From NCBI GenBank assembly GCA_943788345.1, contig CALSPX010000015.1, forward strand, positions 1 through 64,000: 64,000 bases of DNA, in the 5' to 3' direction. The translations under genes were made by a program, and so were the position numbers. The DNA is from Ascidiaceihabitans sp023955215. Lineage in GTDB: Bacteria; Pseudomonadota; Alphaproteobacteria; Rhodobacterales; Rhodobacteraceae. Position 1 is the first letter of the stretch, and the number at the start of each line of letters is the position of its first letter. The notes below the pieces were generated by a model that was not told the origin of the DNA, ran no database searches, and saw nothing but the letters and a program-made list of their open reading frames with translations. This document shows, piece by piece, positions 8,410 to 17,612 of this stretch.

Positions 8410-8485
8410 GGGCCTGTAGCTCAGTTGGTAGAGCAACTGACTTTTAATCAGTAGGTCTCCGGTTCGAGCCCGGACGGGCTCACCA
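8410..8485 (+). tRNA. tRNA-Lys(TTT)
   Basis: A 76-base cloverleaf with acceptor GGGCCTG pairing CGGGCTC, anticodon arm ACTGA-CTTTTAA-TCAGT giving anticodon TTT, T arm GGTTCGAGCC and an encoded CCA end. Confidence 0.97.
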
Positions 8486-8623
8486 CTTTTTCCAAAAGAC
8501 GACCGGTCTTGATGGAGAAATGGTGTTCAATGCTCGAAATCTTCATTTGAAAATCTACACTGATACAGCGGTTGGGTTCGACCTATTTTGTGATGGTTCT
8601 CTTCTAATAAGTTGTTTTTTAAC

Positions 8624-8653
8624 GAAAAAGGCCTCCGCTAAGATGCAGAGGCC
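8624..8653 (-). terminator. Terminator of ahcY
   Basis: On the minus strand GGCCTCTGC and GCGGAGGCC form a 9-bp stem with one mismatch around ATCTTA, followed by TTTTT. It lies 27 bases past the ahcY stop. Confidence 0.85.
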
Positions 8654-8679
8654 CTTCCTGATTTTTTAAGTTAAGCAGT

Positions 8680-10068
8680 TTAGTAGCGATAATGCTCTGG
8701 CTTGAACGGACCGTCAGGTGAAACGCCAATATAGGCTGCTTGCTCTGCGTCCAATTTCGAAAGCTTCACGCCAATACGATCAAGGTGCAGACGCGCAACT
8801 TTTTCATCCAAGTGCTTAGGCAAGATGTAAACACCAGGCTGGTATTCGTCACCTTTTGTGAACAATTCGATTTGTGCCAAAACTTGGTTGGTGAAGGATG
8901 CTGACATAACGAACGATGGGTGACCCGTCGCGTTACCAAGGTTCAACAAGCGACCTTCCGACAAAAGAATCAAACGGTGACCGTTTGGCATCTCGATCAT
9001 ATCGACTTGCTCTTTGATGTTCGTCCATTTGTGGTTCTTCAACGAAGCAACTTGGATTTCGTTATCAAAGTGACCGATGTTACCAACGATCGCCATGTCT
9101 TTCATTTTGCGCATGTGTTCGATGCGGATCACGTCTTTGTTGCCAGTTGTTGTGACAAAGATATCCGCAGTTTCGACGACATCATCCAATGTGGTGACTT
9201 GGAAGCCATCCATGGCTGCCTGAAGTGCGCAGATTGGGTCAACTTCGGTAACAATGACACGAGCACCAGCACCTGCAAGGGACGCAGCAGAACCTTTGCC
9301 AACATCGCCATAACCCATGACAACAGCAACTTTACCGGCCATCATTGTGTCTGTCGCGCGGCGGATGCCGTCGACCAACGACTCTTTACAGCCGTACTTG
9401 TTGTCGAACTTGGATTTGGTGACCGAGTCGTTGACGTTGATCGCAGGGAAAGGCAATTGACCGTTCTTGTGCAGATCATAAAGGCGGTGAACGCCAGTTG
9501 TTGTTTCTTCGGAAACGCCTTGAATTTCGGCTTTGGTCTTTGTGAACCAGCCTGGTGTTTCTTTCATGCGCTTAGCGATTTGAATTTTGATCGCTTCTTC
9601 TTCTTCGGACTGCGGCACAGGAATGACGTCTTCGCCTGCTTCTGCACGTGCACCCAAAAGAATGTACAATGTAGCGTCGCCACCATCGTCAAGGATCATG
9701 TTTGCCCCTTCAGGGAACATGAAGGATTTGTCTAGGTAATCCCAGTGTTCAGTCAGGGATTGGCCCTTGATCGCGAAGACTGGCGTGCCACCAGCAGCGA
9801 TCGCAGCCGCAGCGTGATCTTGGGTTGAGAAGATGTTGCATGATGCCCAACGCACATCTGCGCCAAGATCTACAAGCGTTTCGATCAAAACAGCAGTCTG
9901 AATTGTCATATGCAAAGATCCGACGATACGTGAACCAGTCAATGGTTTGCTCTCGCCGTACTCTTTGCGCAGAGCCATAAGGCCTGGCATCTCGGTTTCT
10001 GCGATATCCAGCTCTTTGCGGCCAAATTCCGCTAGGGCGATGTCTTTTACAATGTAATCGTTAGCCAT
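8680..10068 (-). CDS. ahcY: Adenosylhomocysteinase
   Basis: Hydrolyses S-adenosylhomocysteine to adenosine and homocysteine in the methyl cycle, using tightly bound NAD. The 462-residue protein has the substrate region GSLHMTIQTAVLIETL, the catalytic stretch NVNDSVTKSKFDN, the NAD loop GYGDVGKG and the family's C-terminus KPEHYRY. The start at 10068 gives the standard MANDYIVKDI N-terminus; an AAGGAA site lies upstream. It has its own terminator. I looked for SAM- or SAH-type riboswitches in the leader and could not recognise one. Confidence 0.97.
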   Translation of the reverse strand: MANDYIVKDIALAEFGRKELDIAETEMPGLMALRKEYGESKPLTGSRIVGSLHMTIQTAVLIETLVDLGADVRWASCNIFSTQDHAAAAIAAGGTPVFAIKGQSLTEHWDYLDKSFMFPEGANMILDDGGDATLYILLGARAEAGEDVIPVPQSEEEEAIKIQIAKRMKETPGWFTKTKAEIQGVSEETTTGVHRLYDLHKNGQLPFPAINVNDSVTKSKFDNKYGCKESLVDGIRRATDTMMAGKVAVVMGYGDVGKGSAASLAGAGARVIVTEVDPICALQAAMDGFQVTTLDDVVETADIFVTTTGNKDVIRIEHMRKMKDMAIVGNIGHFDNEIQVASLKNHKWTNIKEQVDMIEMPNGHRLILLSEGRLLNLGNATGHPSFVMSASFTNQVLAQIELFTKGDEYQPGVYILPKHLDEKVARLHLDRIGVKLSKLDAEQAAYIGVSPDGPFKPEHYRY

Positions 10069-10337
10069 GCTATGGTTCCTTTGAGGAGATATGCCGATCC
10101 GATAGCTGTTTTGCATGTCTATATCAATGGTGTGGCCTTATCATTGGCTTTGAATGTTGTCGGTGAAACTCGCACCGCTAGAATATCGGCAGTCGCGGTT
10201 CAAAATTGAAGTTCAGCCAGCTTTTCAGCTTCGAGTTGCGTTCGACAAAAAATATTTCCCCTTGTCTGAATACAATTTGAAGGTAGATTTTACTCGATGG
10301 CCTGAAAGCATGGCCGGTCCAAGGTGGGAGAATGACT

Positions 10338-10679
10338 ATGGGAAAACGTGACGATCTAATAGCTCAGTACGCGGAAGACTTGAAAAACAAATGTGGCATG
10401 ACGCCTGATATGGCTTTGCTGACCAAGGTAACAATCGGTTGCGGACCCGCAATTTATAATGCGGACGCTTCTACTGTTGCAGGGTCTCAACCTGATGAGC
10501 TTGAGACCGTGAGAAAGAATTTTCTTATCAAAAAACTAGGTTTGGCTGATGGACCGCAGTTGATGGAAGCAATCAGCTCGGTCATTGAAATCTATGGTCG
10601 CTCAGAGCGCAACAAATACCGTGCAGTCGTGTATTATATGCTGACAAAGCACTTTGGCAAAGAAGCTGTCTACAACTAA
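10338..10679 (+). CDS. DUF2853 family protein
   Basis: A 113-residue soluble protein of unknown function that matches the DUF2853 pattern: an N-terminal KRDDLIAQYAEDLK helix, PDMALLTKVTIGCGPAIYNADA, then SERNKYRAVVYYMLTKHFGKE near the end. The ATG at 10338 is 7 bases after GGGAG; the ATG at 10332 is too close to that site. It is monocistronic, with its own terminator, and diverges from ahcY. Confidence 0.85.
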   Translation: MGKRDDLIAQYAEDLKNKCGMTPDMALLTKVTIGCGPAIYNADASTVAGSQPDELETVRKNFLIKKLGLADGPQLMEAISSVIEIYGRSERNKYRAVVYYMLTKHFGKEAVYN

Positions 10680-10695
10680 AAATTTGAAACAAGTC

Positions 10696-10734
10696 ATAAA
10701 GCCCTGATATCTTAATCGGGGCTTTATTTTTTAT
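10696..10734 (+). terminator. Terminator of the DUF2853 gene
   Basis: ATAAAGCCCTGAT and ATCGGGGCTTTAT form a 13-bp stem with one mismatch around ATCTTA, followed by a T-run. Confidence 0.92.
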
Positions 10735-10859
10735 ACGGTCTTTTATGCAGTCAAAAATTGAAATTCATGATAGATTGGTATACTGATTTGTTATCCGGCC
10801 AGTATGGCCAGAGCCTATATCATATACGCGTGCGGTGGTTTCGGGAGCACACGGGGTGA

Positions 10860-10892
10860 AGAAGGGTTCTGGTAGTTCACCGGAACCCTTCT
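10860..10892. terminator. Hairpin terminator beyond the DUF1761 gene
   Basis: AGAAGGGTTCTGG and CCGGAACCCTTCT form a 13-bp stem with one G-T pair. It ends 4 bases before the DUF1761 stop codon on the other strand. The T-run is better on the plus side than on the minus side. Confidence 0.65.
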
Positions 10893-10896
10893 GTTT

Positions 10897-11292
10897 TCAA
10901 AATAGCATTAGACAGGCACCCATTACGGTACACCCAATGGTAGCATAGCCCCCATCGATCAAAAGTAAGTTTCGTGGTTTTCCGCCAAAGCCGTAAAAGG
11001 TTGCAACCCACGGTGTGACTAAAAACAAGCCAATACCGAACCCAGCTAATGCGCCCTCGCCGAAAGTATCGATAGCGCTCAGTGCAAAAACGTGACGCAT
11101 CATACCAGCAACAAGTACTGCGGCTATAAAGCTTGTGATATACGGAATCGGGTCAGCATTATTGGCAGGCTGTCCGTCTTCACCAACTTCTACGCCAGAA
11201 GCTGCTATCCAGGGCCTTGCCAAGCTCATGTACCAAACTGCTCCAAACGCAAAATTTGCGACTGCAGCAATAATTACACTCAAAAAAATCAT
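10897..11292 (-). CDS. DUF1761 family membrane protein
   Basis: A 131-residue integral membrane protein with about four hydrophobic segments (residues ~1-22, 50-68, 78-96, 108-130) and the motifs GAVWYMSLARPW near the N-terminus and FGIGLFLVTPWVATFYGFGG in the middle, which are the DUF1761 signature. The function is unknown. AAGGAG lies 8 bases before the ATG. It is separated from the next operon by about 40 bases. Confidence 0.85.
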   Translation of the reverse strand: MIFLSVIIAAVANFAFGAVWYMSLARPWIAASGVEVGEDGQPANNADPIPYITSFIAAVLVAGMMRHVFALSAIDTFGEGALAGFGIGLFLVTPWVATFYGFGGKPRNLLLIDGGYATIGCTVMGACLMLF

Positions 11293-11331
11293 ATTATTAC
11301 CTCTCCTTTTAAGTTGAGAGGTAAGTCTGCA

Positions 11332-11769
11332 TCAATTTTCCGAAATCGCCAAATGTGAAGCGCCAGCCAGTCCGCAAATGATGGCCCACTCGTCTCTAGT
11401 CACCGGTTGAACTGACAGCCGCGAATTCCGGACCAAAATCATATTGTCCAATCTACCGTCCGTTTTTATGGTCTCAAGAGAAACGGGTTGCGCCAAGGGC
11501 TCTACCGCGACGATGTTAACGCAATCCCAACGTTGATCCTCCGTTGTGCTGTCTTGGTGGCTTTCTGCAATGACCGAGACGACGCCAACTACAGATTTTT
11601 CTGATTGCGAATGGTAAAAGAACCCTAGGTCTCCAACTTTCATCTGCCGCATGAAATTGCGCGCTTGATAATTGCGCATACCATTCCATTCTTCCCCATC
11701 AGTTCCCTTGGCTAGTTGTTCATCCCAATTCCAGGCTGCGGGTTCTGATTTGAATAACCAAAAGTTCAT
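11332..11769 (-). CDS. EVE domain-containing protein
   Basis: A 145-residue cytosolic protein made of a single EVE domain (PUA-like fold, thought to bind modified bases in DNA or RNA). Diagnostic parts are FKSEPAAWNWDE at the N-terminus, EWNGMRNYQARNFM and VGDLGFFYHSQSEKSVVGVV. The start at 11769 shares one base with the stop of the upstream YciI gene (TAATG), so it is translationally coupled. Last gene of the tsaD-gpsA-yciI-EVE operon. The partners hint at a housekeeping role, but the target is unknown. Confidence 0.92.
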   Translation of the reverse strand: MNFWLFKSEPAAWNWDEQLAKGTDGEEWNGMRNYQARNFMRQMKVGDLGFFYHSQSEKSVVGVVSVIAESHQDSTTEDQRWDCVNIVAVEPLAQPVSLETIKTDGRLDNMILVRNSRLSVQPVTRDEWAIICGLAGASHLAISEN

Positions 11770-12041
11770 TAACCGATGACCCTGTTCCAAGGCATCAGCG
11801 TCACGTCGCGAAACAGCCCTGCTTTGGCATAGGGGTCAGCTGCCGCCCATCTTTTCGCCTCTTCGAAATCTGCGACCTCAAGAATGATTAGAGAGCCACA
11901 CATTTCCTCAGCGTGATCCAAGAAAGGACCTGCTTGGCGAACGACATCGTTGCTTTTAAGATAAGCGACATGTGCCTCTCGATTTGCCTTACGCAGTTCC
12001 AAGGCACCCTCTTTGTCATAAGCGATAAGTGCAACAAGCAT
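11769..12041 (-). CDS. YciI family protein
   Basis: A 90-residue ferredoxin-like-fold protein of the YciI family, with the conserved H25-region RKANREAHVAYLK (His), AGPFLD and the aspartate-bearing WAAADPYAKAGLF loop. The family is predicted to be enzymatic, but no general activity is established. It starts 1 base after the gpsA stop with AGGAGG upstream. The TAATG junction couples it to the EVE gene. Confidence 0.9.
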   Translation of the reverse strand: MLVALIAYDKEGALELRKANREAHVAYLKSNDVVRQAGPFLDHAEEMCGSLIILEVADFEEAKRWAAADPYAKAGLFRDVTLMPWNRVIG

Positions 12042-12042
12042 A

Positions 12043-13005
12043 TTATTCCTCCTTTAAGGGTCTTGATAGTAGGTGCTTCATTTCTGCAGGGACCGTTGAT
12101 TTGCCCTCGACGATAGCTGCGATACTGTGAGTGATCGGCATATCAATCTGATGCTGTTCGCTCAATATTTTGACCGCCAAAGAAGTGGCCGCACCCTCGA
12201 CCGTTGTGGCCGTATCGAATGTGGTACCGCCGCCCAAAGCTAAACCAAACTTATAGTTGCGCGACAATTTAGACGTGCAAGTCAACGTTAAGTCTCCGAA
12301 ACCTGACAAGCCTGCTAAAGTTTGCGTTTGTGCGCCAAAATGAATCGCAAATCGGTTCATTTCCGCAAACCCACGCGTAATGAGTGCCGCCCGCGCGCTT
12401 TCACCCAGCTTTGCGCCTATCGCCGCGCCTGCTGCGATCGCAAAGACATTTTTTAAAGCTCCGCCAAGTTGAGCACCGACAACGTCGGTTGTGCGATAAA
12501 GGCGCAAGGTCGGGGTCGAAAGGTTGTCCTGTAAAAGGTGCCCGGCTGCTTCGTCAGCACACGCGAGGCAAAGTGCTGTTGGCAATCCTAACGCGATGTC
12601 GTTTGCGAAACTTGGACCTGTGAGAACCGCGCCATGGGCGGTTGGGATGATTGTATTGATTAAATCGATTGGGCCAAGCCCGGTCGCCCGATCAATGCCC
12701 TTACAGCAGGCAACCAATTGTTTGCCTGCAAGGAGTGAGGCGTTTTCAGTCAGAAAAGTGCCAAGCAATTGCATCGGTACAGCCAGCAGAATGGTGCTAT
12801 TCACAATTGCGTCAAAAATCTCAGACGTGACACGCAAGTTTTCCGGAAACTCAGCGCCCGAAAGTCGACGTCTATTTTGGCGTTCCACGTGCATTTCTTC
12901 AGCGTGCTCTGGGCTTCGTGCCCACAAAGTTACCGGACCTTTTGAAGCTAAAGCTATGGCCAAACTTGTTCCAAACGCACCAGCACCCAGAATCGAAATA
13001 CTCAT
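12043..13005 (-). CDS. gpsA: NAD(P)H-dependent glycerol-3-phosphate dehydrogenase
   Basis: Makes sn-glycerol-3-phosphate from dihydroxyacetone phosphate for phospholipid synthesis. The 320-residue protein has the Rossmann motif GAGAFGTSLA, the GPSFANDIALGLPTA substrate loop, the catalytic-lysine stretch GALKNVFAIAAG and GFGDLTLTC. Its start overlaps the tsaD stop by 4 bp (ATGA). The gene order tsaD-gpsA is typical of alphaproteobacteria. Confidence 0.96.
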   Translation of the reverse strand: MSISILGAGAFGTSLAIALASKGPVTLWARSPEHAEEMHVERQNRRRLSGAEFPENLRVTSEIFDAIVNSTILLAVPMQLLGTFLTENASLLAGKQLVACCKGIDRATGLGPIDLINTIIPTAHGAVLTGPSFANDIALGLPTALCLACADEAAGHLLQDNLSTPTLRLYRTTDVVGAQLGGALKNVFAIAAGAAIGAKLGESARAALITRGFAEMNRFAIHFGAQTQTLAGLSGFGDLTLTCTSKLSRNYKFGLALGGGTTFDTATTVEGAATSLAVKILSEQHQIDMPITHSIAAIVEGKSTVPAEMKHLLSRPLKEE

Positions 13006-14099
13006 GCTTTGGCTCCTTTCTTTCCGTGACCCAGCATTGTGGGGCTAGATGTATCAAGCGGCATCCGTGGCTTCGCGGGAAGGCCCATGTCATCTTCAAC
13101 ACGATCGGGCATCTGTGCCAATGCAGCATATGCGATCATTGCGGCGTTGTCCGTGCACAAAGCTAAAGGGGGCGCTACGAAGTTGGTTCCGAACTCCATG
13201 CATGTTTTCTCTAGCGCAGTGCGGATCGCAATGTTGGCAGCCACGCCACCGGCAACACACAACGTGGGCCGTGTTGGCGACAAATCCAAATACTCATGCA
13301 ATGCACGTCGGCTTTTTTCGGCTAAGACATCTGAAACCGCGCACTGAAAACTTGCCGCTAGATCCGCTTGGTCTTGTGACGTGAGTCCGCCGTTTTGTGC
13401 GATCACTTCATCACGCGCACGCAACGCAGCCGTCTTAAGTCCAGAGAATGACATATCGCATCCAGGTCTGTCCAAAAGTGGCCGTGGAAGCCGGAACCGC
13501 TTTGGATCGCCCTTTTTTGCGGTTGCTTCGATTGCGGGGCCACCCGGTTGTTCAAGACCAATTAGGCGAGCAACTTTGTCGAATGCCTCGCCGGGAGCGT
13601 CATCAATTGTACCACCAATACGATGGAAATTATGAGCGTCATGGGCAATCAAAAATTGGCAATGACCGCCAGAAACCAATAGCATTAAATATGGAAAAGG
13701 AACGTCGTTCGTGAGCCGTGGCGTAAGAGCATGGCCGGCCAAGTGATTTATACCATAGAGTGGCTTTTGAGTTGAAGCCGCCAGCCCTTTGGCAAGCATG
13801 ACGCCGGCCACGACGCCGCCGATCAAGCCGGGGCCGGCAGTCACTGCAATTGCGTCAATTTGGTCCAGTGTGAGATCAGCATCAGCGAGTGCCTTGATAA
13901 CGCTGATATCCAATTTTTCAACATGCGCACGCGCTGCGATTTCTGGGACAACCCCACCAAAAGCGGCATGCAAGTCAGTTTGATAGATGACGATGGAAGA
14001 AAGTACATCGGCTGATCCACCAGCATATCCCGAAACGACAGCGGCGGCTGTATCATCGCAGCTGCTTTCTATCCCAAGGATGTTTAATTTTTCTGACAT
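13002..14099 (-). CDS. tsaD: tRNA t6A37 threonylcarbamoyltransferase TsaD
   Basis: Transfers threonylcarbamoyl to A37 of ANN-decoding tRNAs. The 365-residue ASKHA-fold protein shows ESSCDDTAAAVV, the metal-binding HLAGHA and the later SGGHCQFLIA and VAGGVAANIAIR. The start at 14099 has GGAG six bases upstream; an ATG 12 bases earlier has none. First gene of its operon, divergent from hemD with a spacer of only 48 bases, which must hold both promoters. Confidence 0.96.
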   Translation of the reverse strand: MSEKLNILGIESSCDDTAAAVVSGYAGGSADVLSSIVIYQTDLHAAFGGVVPEIAARAHVEKLDISVIKALADADLTLDQIDAIAVTAGPGLIGGVVAGVMLAKGLAASTQKPLYGINHLAGHALTPRLTNDVPFPYLMLLVSGGHCQFLIAHDAHNFHRIGGTIDDAPGEAFDKVARLIGLEQPGGPAIEATAKKGDPKRFRLPRPLLDRPGCDMSFSGLKTAALRARDEVIAQNGGLTSQDQADLAASFQCAVSDVLAEKSRRALHEYLDLSPTRPTLCVAGGVAANIAIRTALEKTCMEFGTNFVAPPLALCTDNAAMIAYAALAQMPDRVEDDMGLPAKPRMPLDTSSPTMLGHGKKGAKA

Positions 14100-14147
14100 C
14101 CGTGGCTCCATTGCGTCGACCTTCGGACCGAGTTACCATCCTAACCC

Positions 14148-14864
14148 GTGACGGACAATACAAAGCGCCTTCAACTAAACTTGCTTTTGACCCGGCCTTT
14201 GGCTGGGTCGGAAGCGTTTTGGCAGGCCTTGCCGGGTGAAGTTCGTAGCTTAGTCGTCCCAATTTTCAGTCCCTTGATTGAAATCAAACCGATTAAGAGT
14301 ACTCCTAATATCGAAGGTTGCGTGATTTTCAGTTCCGTCAATGGTGTAGAAAATAGCCCACTTGGTGATGGGCGGATTGCCTATTGTGTGGGCGAAATGA
14401 CCACAAATGCGGCAGTTTCAGCCGGTTGGAATGCCTCTCAAGTTGGCGAAACGGCAACCCAGTTGGTTGCTGTGCTTGCTGCCTTGCCTGAAAAAACTGT
14501 GTTTACCCACTTGTCGGGTACTCATGCGCGCGGGAATATTGCGCAATTATTATCAGCTGCGGGGCACTATACGCGCAGAATAGCTGTCTATGATCAGCTT
14601 CAATGCAAATTTACGAGCGAAGCTACTGAGGCTAATGCGTCAAATTTCCCCTTGTTAGTACCGCTATTTTCGCCTCGAACTGCATTAGCTTTTGCGGAGC
14701 AAGATAACGGACAAGCACCACGACATCTAATCGCGCTAAGTGAGGATGTCGCTGCTCCTGTTCGGAAATTGAATTGGAGCTCGCATACTGTTTGCGCAGC
14801 CCCGACGAGAGGGACGATGATCGATGCGGTCCAAAAGGTTGTTACCAGCATGACGCTGGGTTGA
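14148..14864 (+). CDS. hemD: Uroporphyrinogen-III synthase
   Basis: Cyclises hydroxymethylbilane in tetrapyrrole synthesis. At 238 residues it has normal HemD length. HemD diverges fast, and the call uses the LLTRP start, the VIFSSVNGVENSP turn (the conserved TS.N), YCVGEMTTNAA (the .VG..TA motif), the two-domain layout and the position before a mitofilin-like and a HemY protein. The start is a GTG at 14148 with no clear ribosome site; a downstream TTG is possible. Confidence 0.85.
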   Translation: MTDNTKRLQLNLLLTRPLAGSEAFWQALPGEVRSLVVPIFSPLIEIKPIKSTPNIEGCVIFSSVNGVENSPLGDGRIAYCVGEMTTNAAVSAGWNASQVGETATQLVAVLAALPEKTVFTHLSGTHARGNIAQLLSAAGHYTRRIAVYDQLQCKFTSEATEANASNFPLLVPLFSPRTALAFAEQDNGQAPRHLIALSEDVAAPVRKLNWSSHTVCAAPTRGTMIDAVQKVVTSMTLG

Positions 14865-14936
14865 GCCCCCGCATTTGCCCGCGTAAAGTGTAAAAAATAT
14901 TCGAAACAGACCGAAAAGATTCGGGAAGGTGATAGA

Positions 14937-16043
14937 GTGGCTAAGAAGAAAAAACCTGCCGGCCCAATCGATAAGGTTGAAGTCCAAAATACCGAACTCG
15001 AAGTGCCTGCGGTTGTTGAAGAAGAGGTTGCAGTAGAGCCAGAGGGTCAAGTCGATCCGATCGATGAAAGTTCAGAGTTCATCGAAGAACAGGCCGTCGA
15101 AGCCTCCCAAGAAACCGTTGAAGAGCCGAAAAAAGTCGTCGTTTGGCCTGTTATTTTAGGCGGTGTTGTTGCTGCTACATTTGGATTCGCTGCTGCGCGA
15201 TCCAATGTGGTTGATAATTTACTGCCTCCGTCATGGCGCTTGGATGCCGGCGAGGTTGCTTTGCAAGGGCAGATCTCTGATGCGCAGCTGCAAATTGATA
15301 CGCTGAATAAAAGGCTGACAAGCCTTTCTGCTGAATTGGACGATGCGCCGGCGACTGATGCAAGTGACATAACTGACCTAAGTGTAAAGTTTGATGGTTT
15401 AGTCGCAAGAATTGATGCAATCGAAAGCCGCCCAGTCAGTACGCAAAGCGAGAATGTTGATTTCACGCAGTTGCGTGAGGTCGCTGAAAAACAACAAGCG
15501 GAAATCGATGCGTTGCTTGCAGATGCGCGATTGGTTGAGCAAACTTCGCAAGACGCAGCCAGTAAGACACTCGCGAGGGCCGCAGCTTCACGGATCATTG
15601 CCGCTGTCGAAAGTGGTGCACCGTTTGCAACGGCTCTAGCTGATCTTGAGGCTACTGGAGCTTCTGACATCCCTGAAGCCCTAAAATCCGCAGCGAGAGA
15701 TGGGGTTGTGACCCTCGCTTCTTTGCAAGATGAAATACCTTCCGCAGCACGTGCAGCCTTGGCGGCAAGCCCTCAAGATGCGGAGGCAGGATTTAGTGGA
15801 TTTTTGAAACGTCAACTTGGTGCCCGCTCAATCGCTCCACGTGAAGGCGATGACGCAGACGCGGTTTTGTCACGTGTTGAAGGCGCTGTACGGCAGGGCC
15901 GTTTGATGGATGCGTTGGCCGAAGCCGAAACATTATCAACAGAAGCAAAATCTGCGATGTCTGATTGGCTCGAAAAAACCACTACTCGTGTAGCTGTTAC
16001 AACCGCTTCTGAGACGTTGATCCAACGTCTTGCTGCGAACTAA
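14937..16043 (+). CDS. Mitofilin-family inner-membrane protein (COG4223)
   Basis: A 368-residue bitopic membrane protein: a basic KKKKP start, an acidic Val/Glu-rich cytosolic part to about residue 65, one transmembrane helix (VVVWPVILGGVVAATFGFAAA), then a periplasmic coiled coil (residues ~100-200, heptads such as LQIDTLNKRLTSLSAEL) and a helical Ala-rich C-terminal domain. This architecture and the place between hemD and hemY are those of alphaproteobacterial homologues of mitochondrial Mic60, implicated in shaping intracytoplasmic membranes. The GTG start at 14937 has GGGAAGG upstream. Confidence 0.88.
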   Translation: MAKKKKPAGPIDKVEVQNTELEVPAVVEEEVAVEPEGQVDPIDESSEFIEEQAVEASQETVEEPKKVVVWPVILGGVVAATFGFAAARSNVVDNLLPPSWRLDAGEVALQGQISDAQLQIDTLNKRLTSLSAELDDAPATDASDITDLSVKFDGLVARIDAIESRPVSTQSENVDFTQLREVAEKQQAEIDALLADARLVEQTSQDAASKTLARAAASRIIAAVESGAPFATALADLEATGASDIPEALKSAARDGVVTLASLQDEIPSAARAALAASPQDAEAGFSGFLKRQLGARSIAPREGDDADAVLSRVEGAVRQGRLMDALAEAETLSTEAKSAMSDWLEKTTTRVAVTTASETLIQRLAAN

Positions 16044-16052
16044 GGAAATATT

Positions 16053-17486
16053 ATGCTTTGGTCTCTTGTGAAAATCGTCCTGTTCGTGTGCCTGGTGGCT
16101 GCTGCAGCCTTTGGCGCTGTGGCATTGCTGGAAACAGACAGTGGCCTACAGCTTCAATTTGGTGGCATGGAATATCTACTAGGGCCACTTGAGACAGTTA
16201 TTGCATTGGTCGTTCTGGTTTTTGTGGTTTGGTTGATTTTGAAGCTGATCGCTCTTTTGGCCGCTGTTTGGAAATTCCTAAACGGTGATGAAACCGCGCT
16301 GTCTCGCTACTTTGCGCGCAATCGACAATCCAAGGGGTATGATGCCTTGGCTGAGGGAATGATGGCTTTGGCTTCTGGCGAAGGCCGTACTGCGATGGCA
16401 AAAGCAGCCAAAGCTGAAAAGTATTTGAACAAACCAGAGCTAACCAACTTGTTGACAGCGCAAGCCGCCGAGCTGGCGGGTGATCGTAAGAAAGCCGAAG
16501 AAACCTACCGCAAACTCGTCGAAGTTGATGCGACACGATTTGTCGGCGTTCGCGGAATTATGAAGCAAAAGCTGGCAATTGGTGACACTGCAATGGCGCT
16601 CAAATTGGCTGAAAAAGCCTTTGCCCTTAAGCCGAAACACGAAGATACCCAAGACGTGCTTCTGAAATTGCAGGCGCAATCCAAGGATTGGAATGGTGCA
16701 CGTGAAACTCTGAATGCAAAGCTGAAACACGGTAGCCTGCCTCGGGATGTTCACAAACGCCGCGATGCAGTTTTGGCCCTGTCTGAAGCCCGAAAGGTCT
16801 TTGATGCGGATCAAACCATCGAAGCGCGTGAAGCTGCGATCGAAGCAAACCGTTTGTCTCCTGATTTGATTCCAGCTGCTGTGATGGCAGCGCATAGCTA
16901 TATTGAGCAAGGACAGAGGAAATACGCGACACGCGTGATCAAAAAAGCGTGGGATGTATCACCGCATCCAGATCTTGCTGCAGCCTATGCCGCGGTAGAG
17001 CCCGATGAGACACCAAAGGCACGCTTGAAGCGGTTTAAGGCACTTACAAAAAGTCACGGGAACCACCCCGAGTCGAAGATGCTGTTGTCTGAGCTGCATA
17101 TGGCCAACGAAGATTTTCCTGAAGCACGTCGTGCACTGGGCGATCTGTATGAAATTGACCCTACCGCGCGATCTGCAACCTTGATGGCTGCGATTGAACG
17201 AGGCGAAGGTGCTGATGATCATGTGGTGAAGGGATGGCTGACAAGCGCACTGTCATTGCCCCGTGGGCCACAATGGATTTGTGACAGCTGTCAACACATC
17301 CACGCTGAATGGGGACCAACTTGTGGCAACTGCGAGAGCTTTGATACGCTGTCTTGGAAAGCTCCACCAAAGTCAGAAGTTTCGTTGCCAAGTGGCATAC
17401 AAATGTTGCCATTGATTGTGGGCACAGCGGATGAGGTCGACGCAGAAATTGCGGTTGTTGATGCGGTTGAAATTGTCGAACCGTAA
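16053..17486 (+). CDS. hemY: HemY-like TPR protein with C-terminal rubredoxin-like zinc ribbon
   Basis: A 477-residue membrane-anchored protein. Two N-terminal transmembrane helices (residues ~5-25 and ~45-75) form the HemY_N domain, followed by TPR-like helical repeats to about residue 400. Near the end it has CDSCQHIH..WGPTCGNC, a four-cysteine rubredoxin-like ribbon of the kind found at the C-terminus of LapB/YciM. HemY_N proteins are co-inherited with hemD but are not known enzymes of haem synthesis. It starts 9 bp after the mitofilin-like gene and ends the operon. Confidence 0.88.
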   Translation: MLWSLVKIVLFVCLVAAAAFGAVALLETDSGLQLQFGGMEYLLGPLETVIALVVLVFVVWLILKLIALLAAVWKFLNGDETALSRYFARNRQSKGYDALAEGMMALASGEGRTAMAKAAKAEKYLNKPELTNLLTAQAAELAGDRKKAEETYRKLVEVDATRFVGVRGIMKQKLAIGDTAMALKLAEKAFALKPKHEDTQDVLLKLQAQSKDWNGARETLNAKLKHGSLPRDVHKRRDAVLALSEARKVFDADQTIEAREAAIEANRLSPDLIPAAVMAAHSYIEQGQRKYATRVIKKAWDVSPHPDLAAAYAAVEPDETPKARLKRFKALTKSHGNHPESKMLLSELHMANEDFPEARRALGDLYEIDPTARSATLMAAIERGEGADDHVVKGWLTSALSLPRGPQWICDSCQHIHAEWGPTCGNCESFDTLSWKAPPKSEVSLPSGIQMLPLIVGTADEVDAEIAVVDAVEIVEP

Positions 17487-17535
17487 TTAGCTTGTGACTG
17501 AATAGAGCCTTGGTGTTTTAACTTATGGCTTTTGT

Positions 17536-17612
17536 TGGTGACCCCGATTGGATTCGAACCAATAACCTGCCCCTTAGGAGGGGGCTGCTCTATCCAGTTG
17601 AGCCACGGGGCC
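17536..17612 (-). tRNA. tRNA-Arg(CCT)
   Basis: A 77-base cloverleaf on the minus strand with acceptor GGCCCCG/CGGGGTC, anticodon loop CTCCTAA giving CCT, T arm GGTTCGAATCC and an encoded CCA. Confidence 0.97.

Noticed and set aside
8920..9735. Open frame of 271 codons on the plus strand
   Set aside because: Opposite ahcY; Cys/Phe/Val-rich translation is the mirror of a conserved gene.
10069..10160. SAM- or SAH-type riboswitch in the ahcY leader
   Set aside because: I could not find the conserved core of any known class there.
10154..10351. 65-codon frame before the DUF2853 gene
   Set aside because: No ribosome site, no recognisable sequence, and it overlaps the well-supported DUF2853 start.
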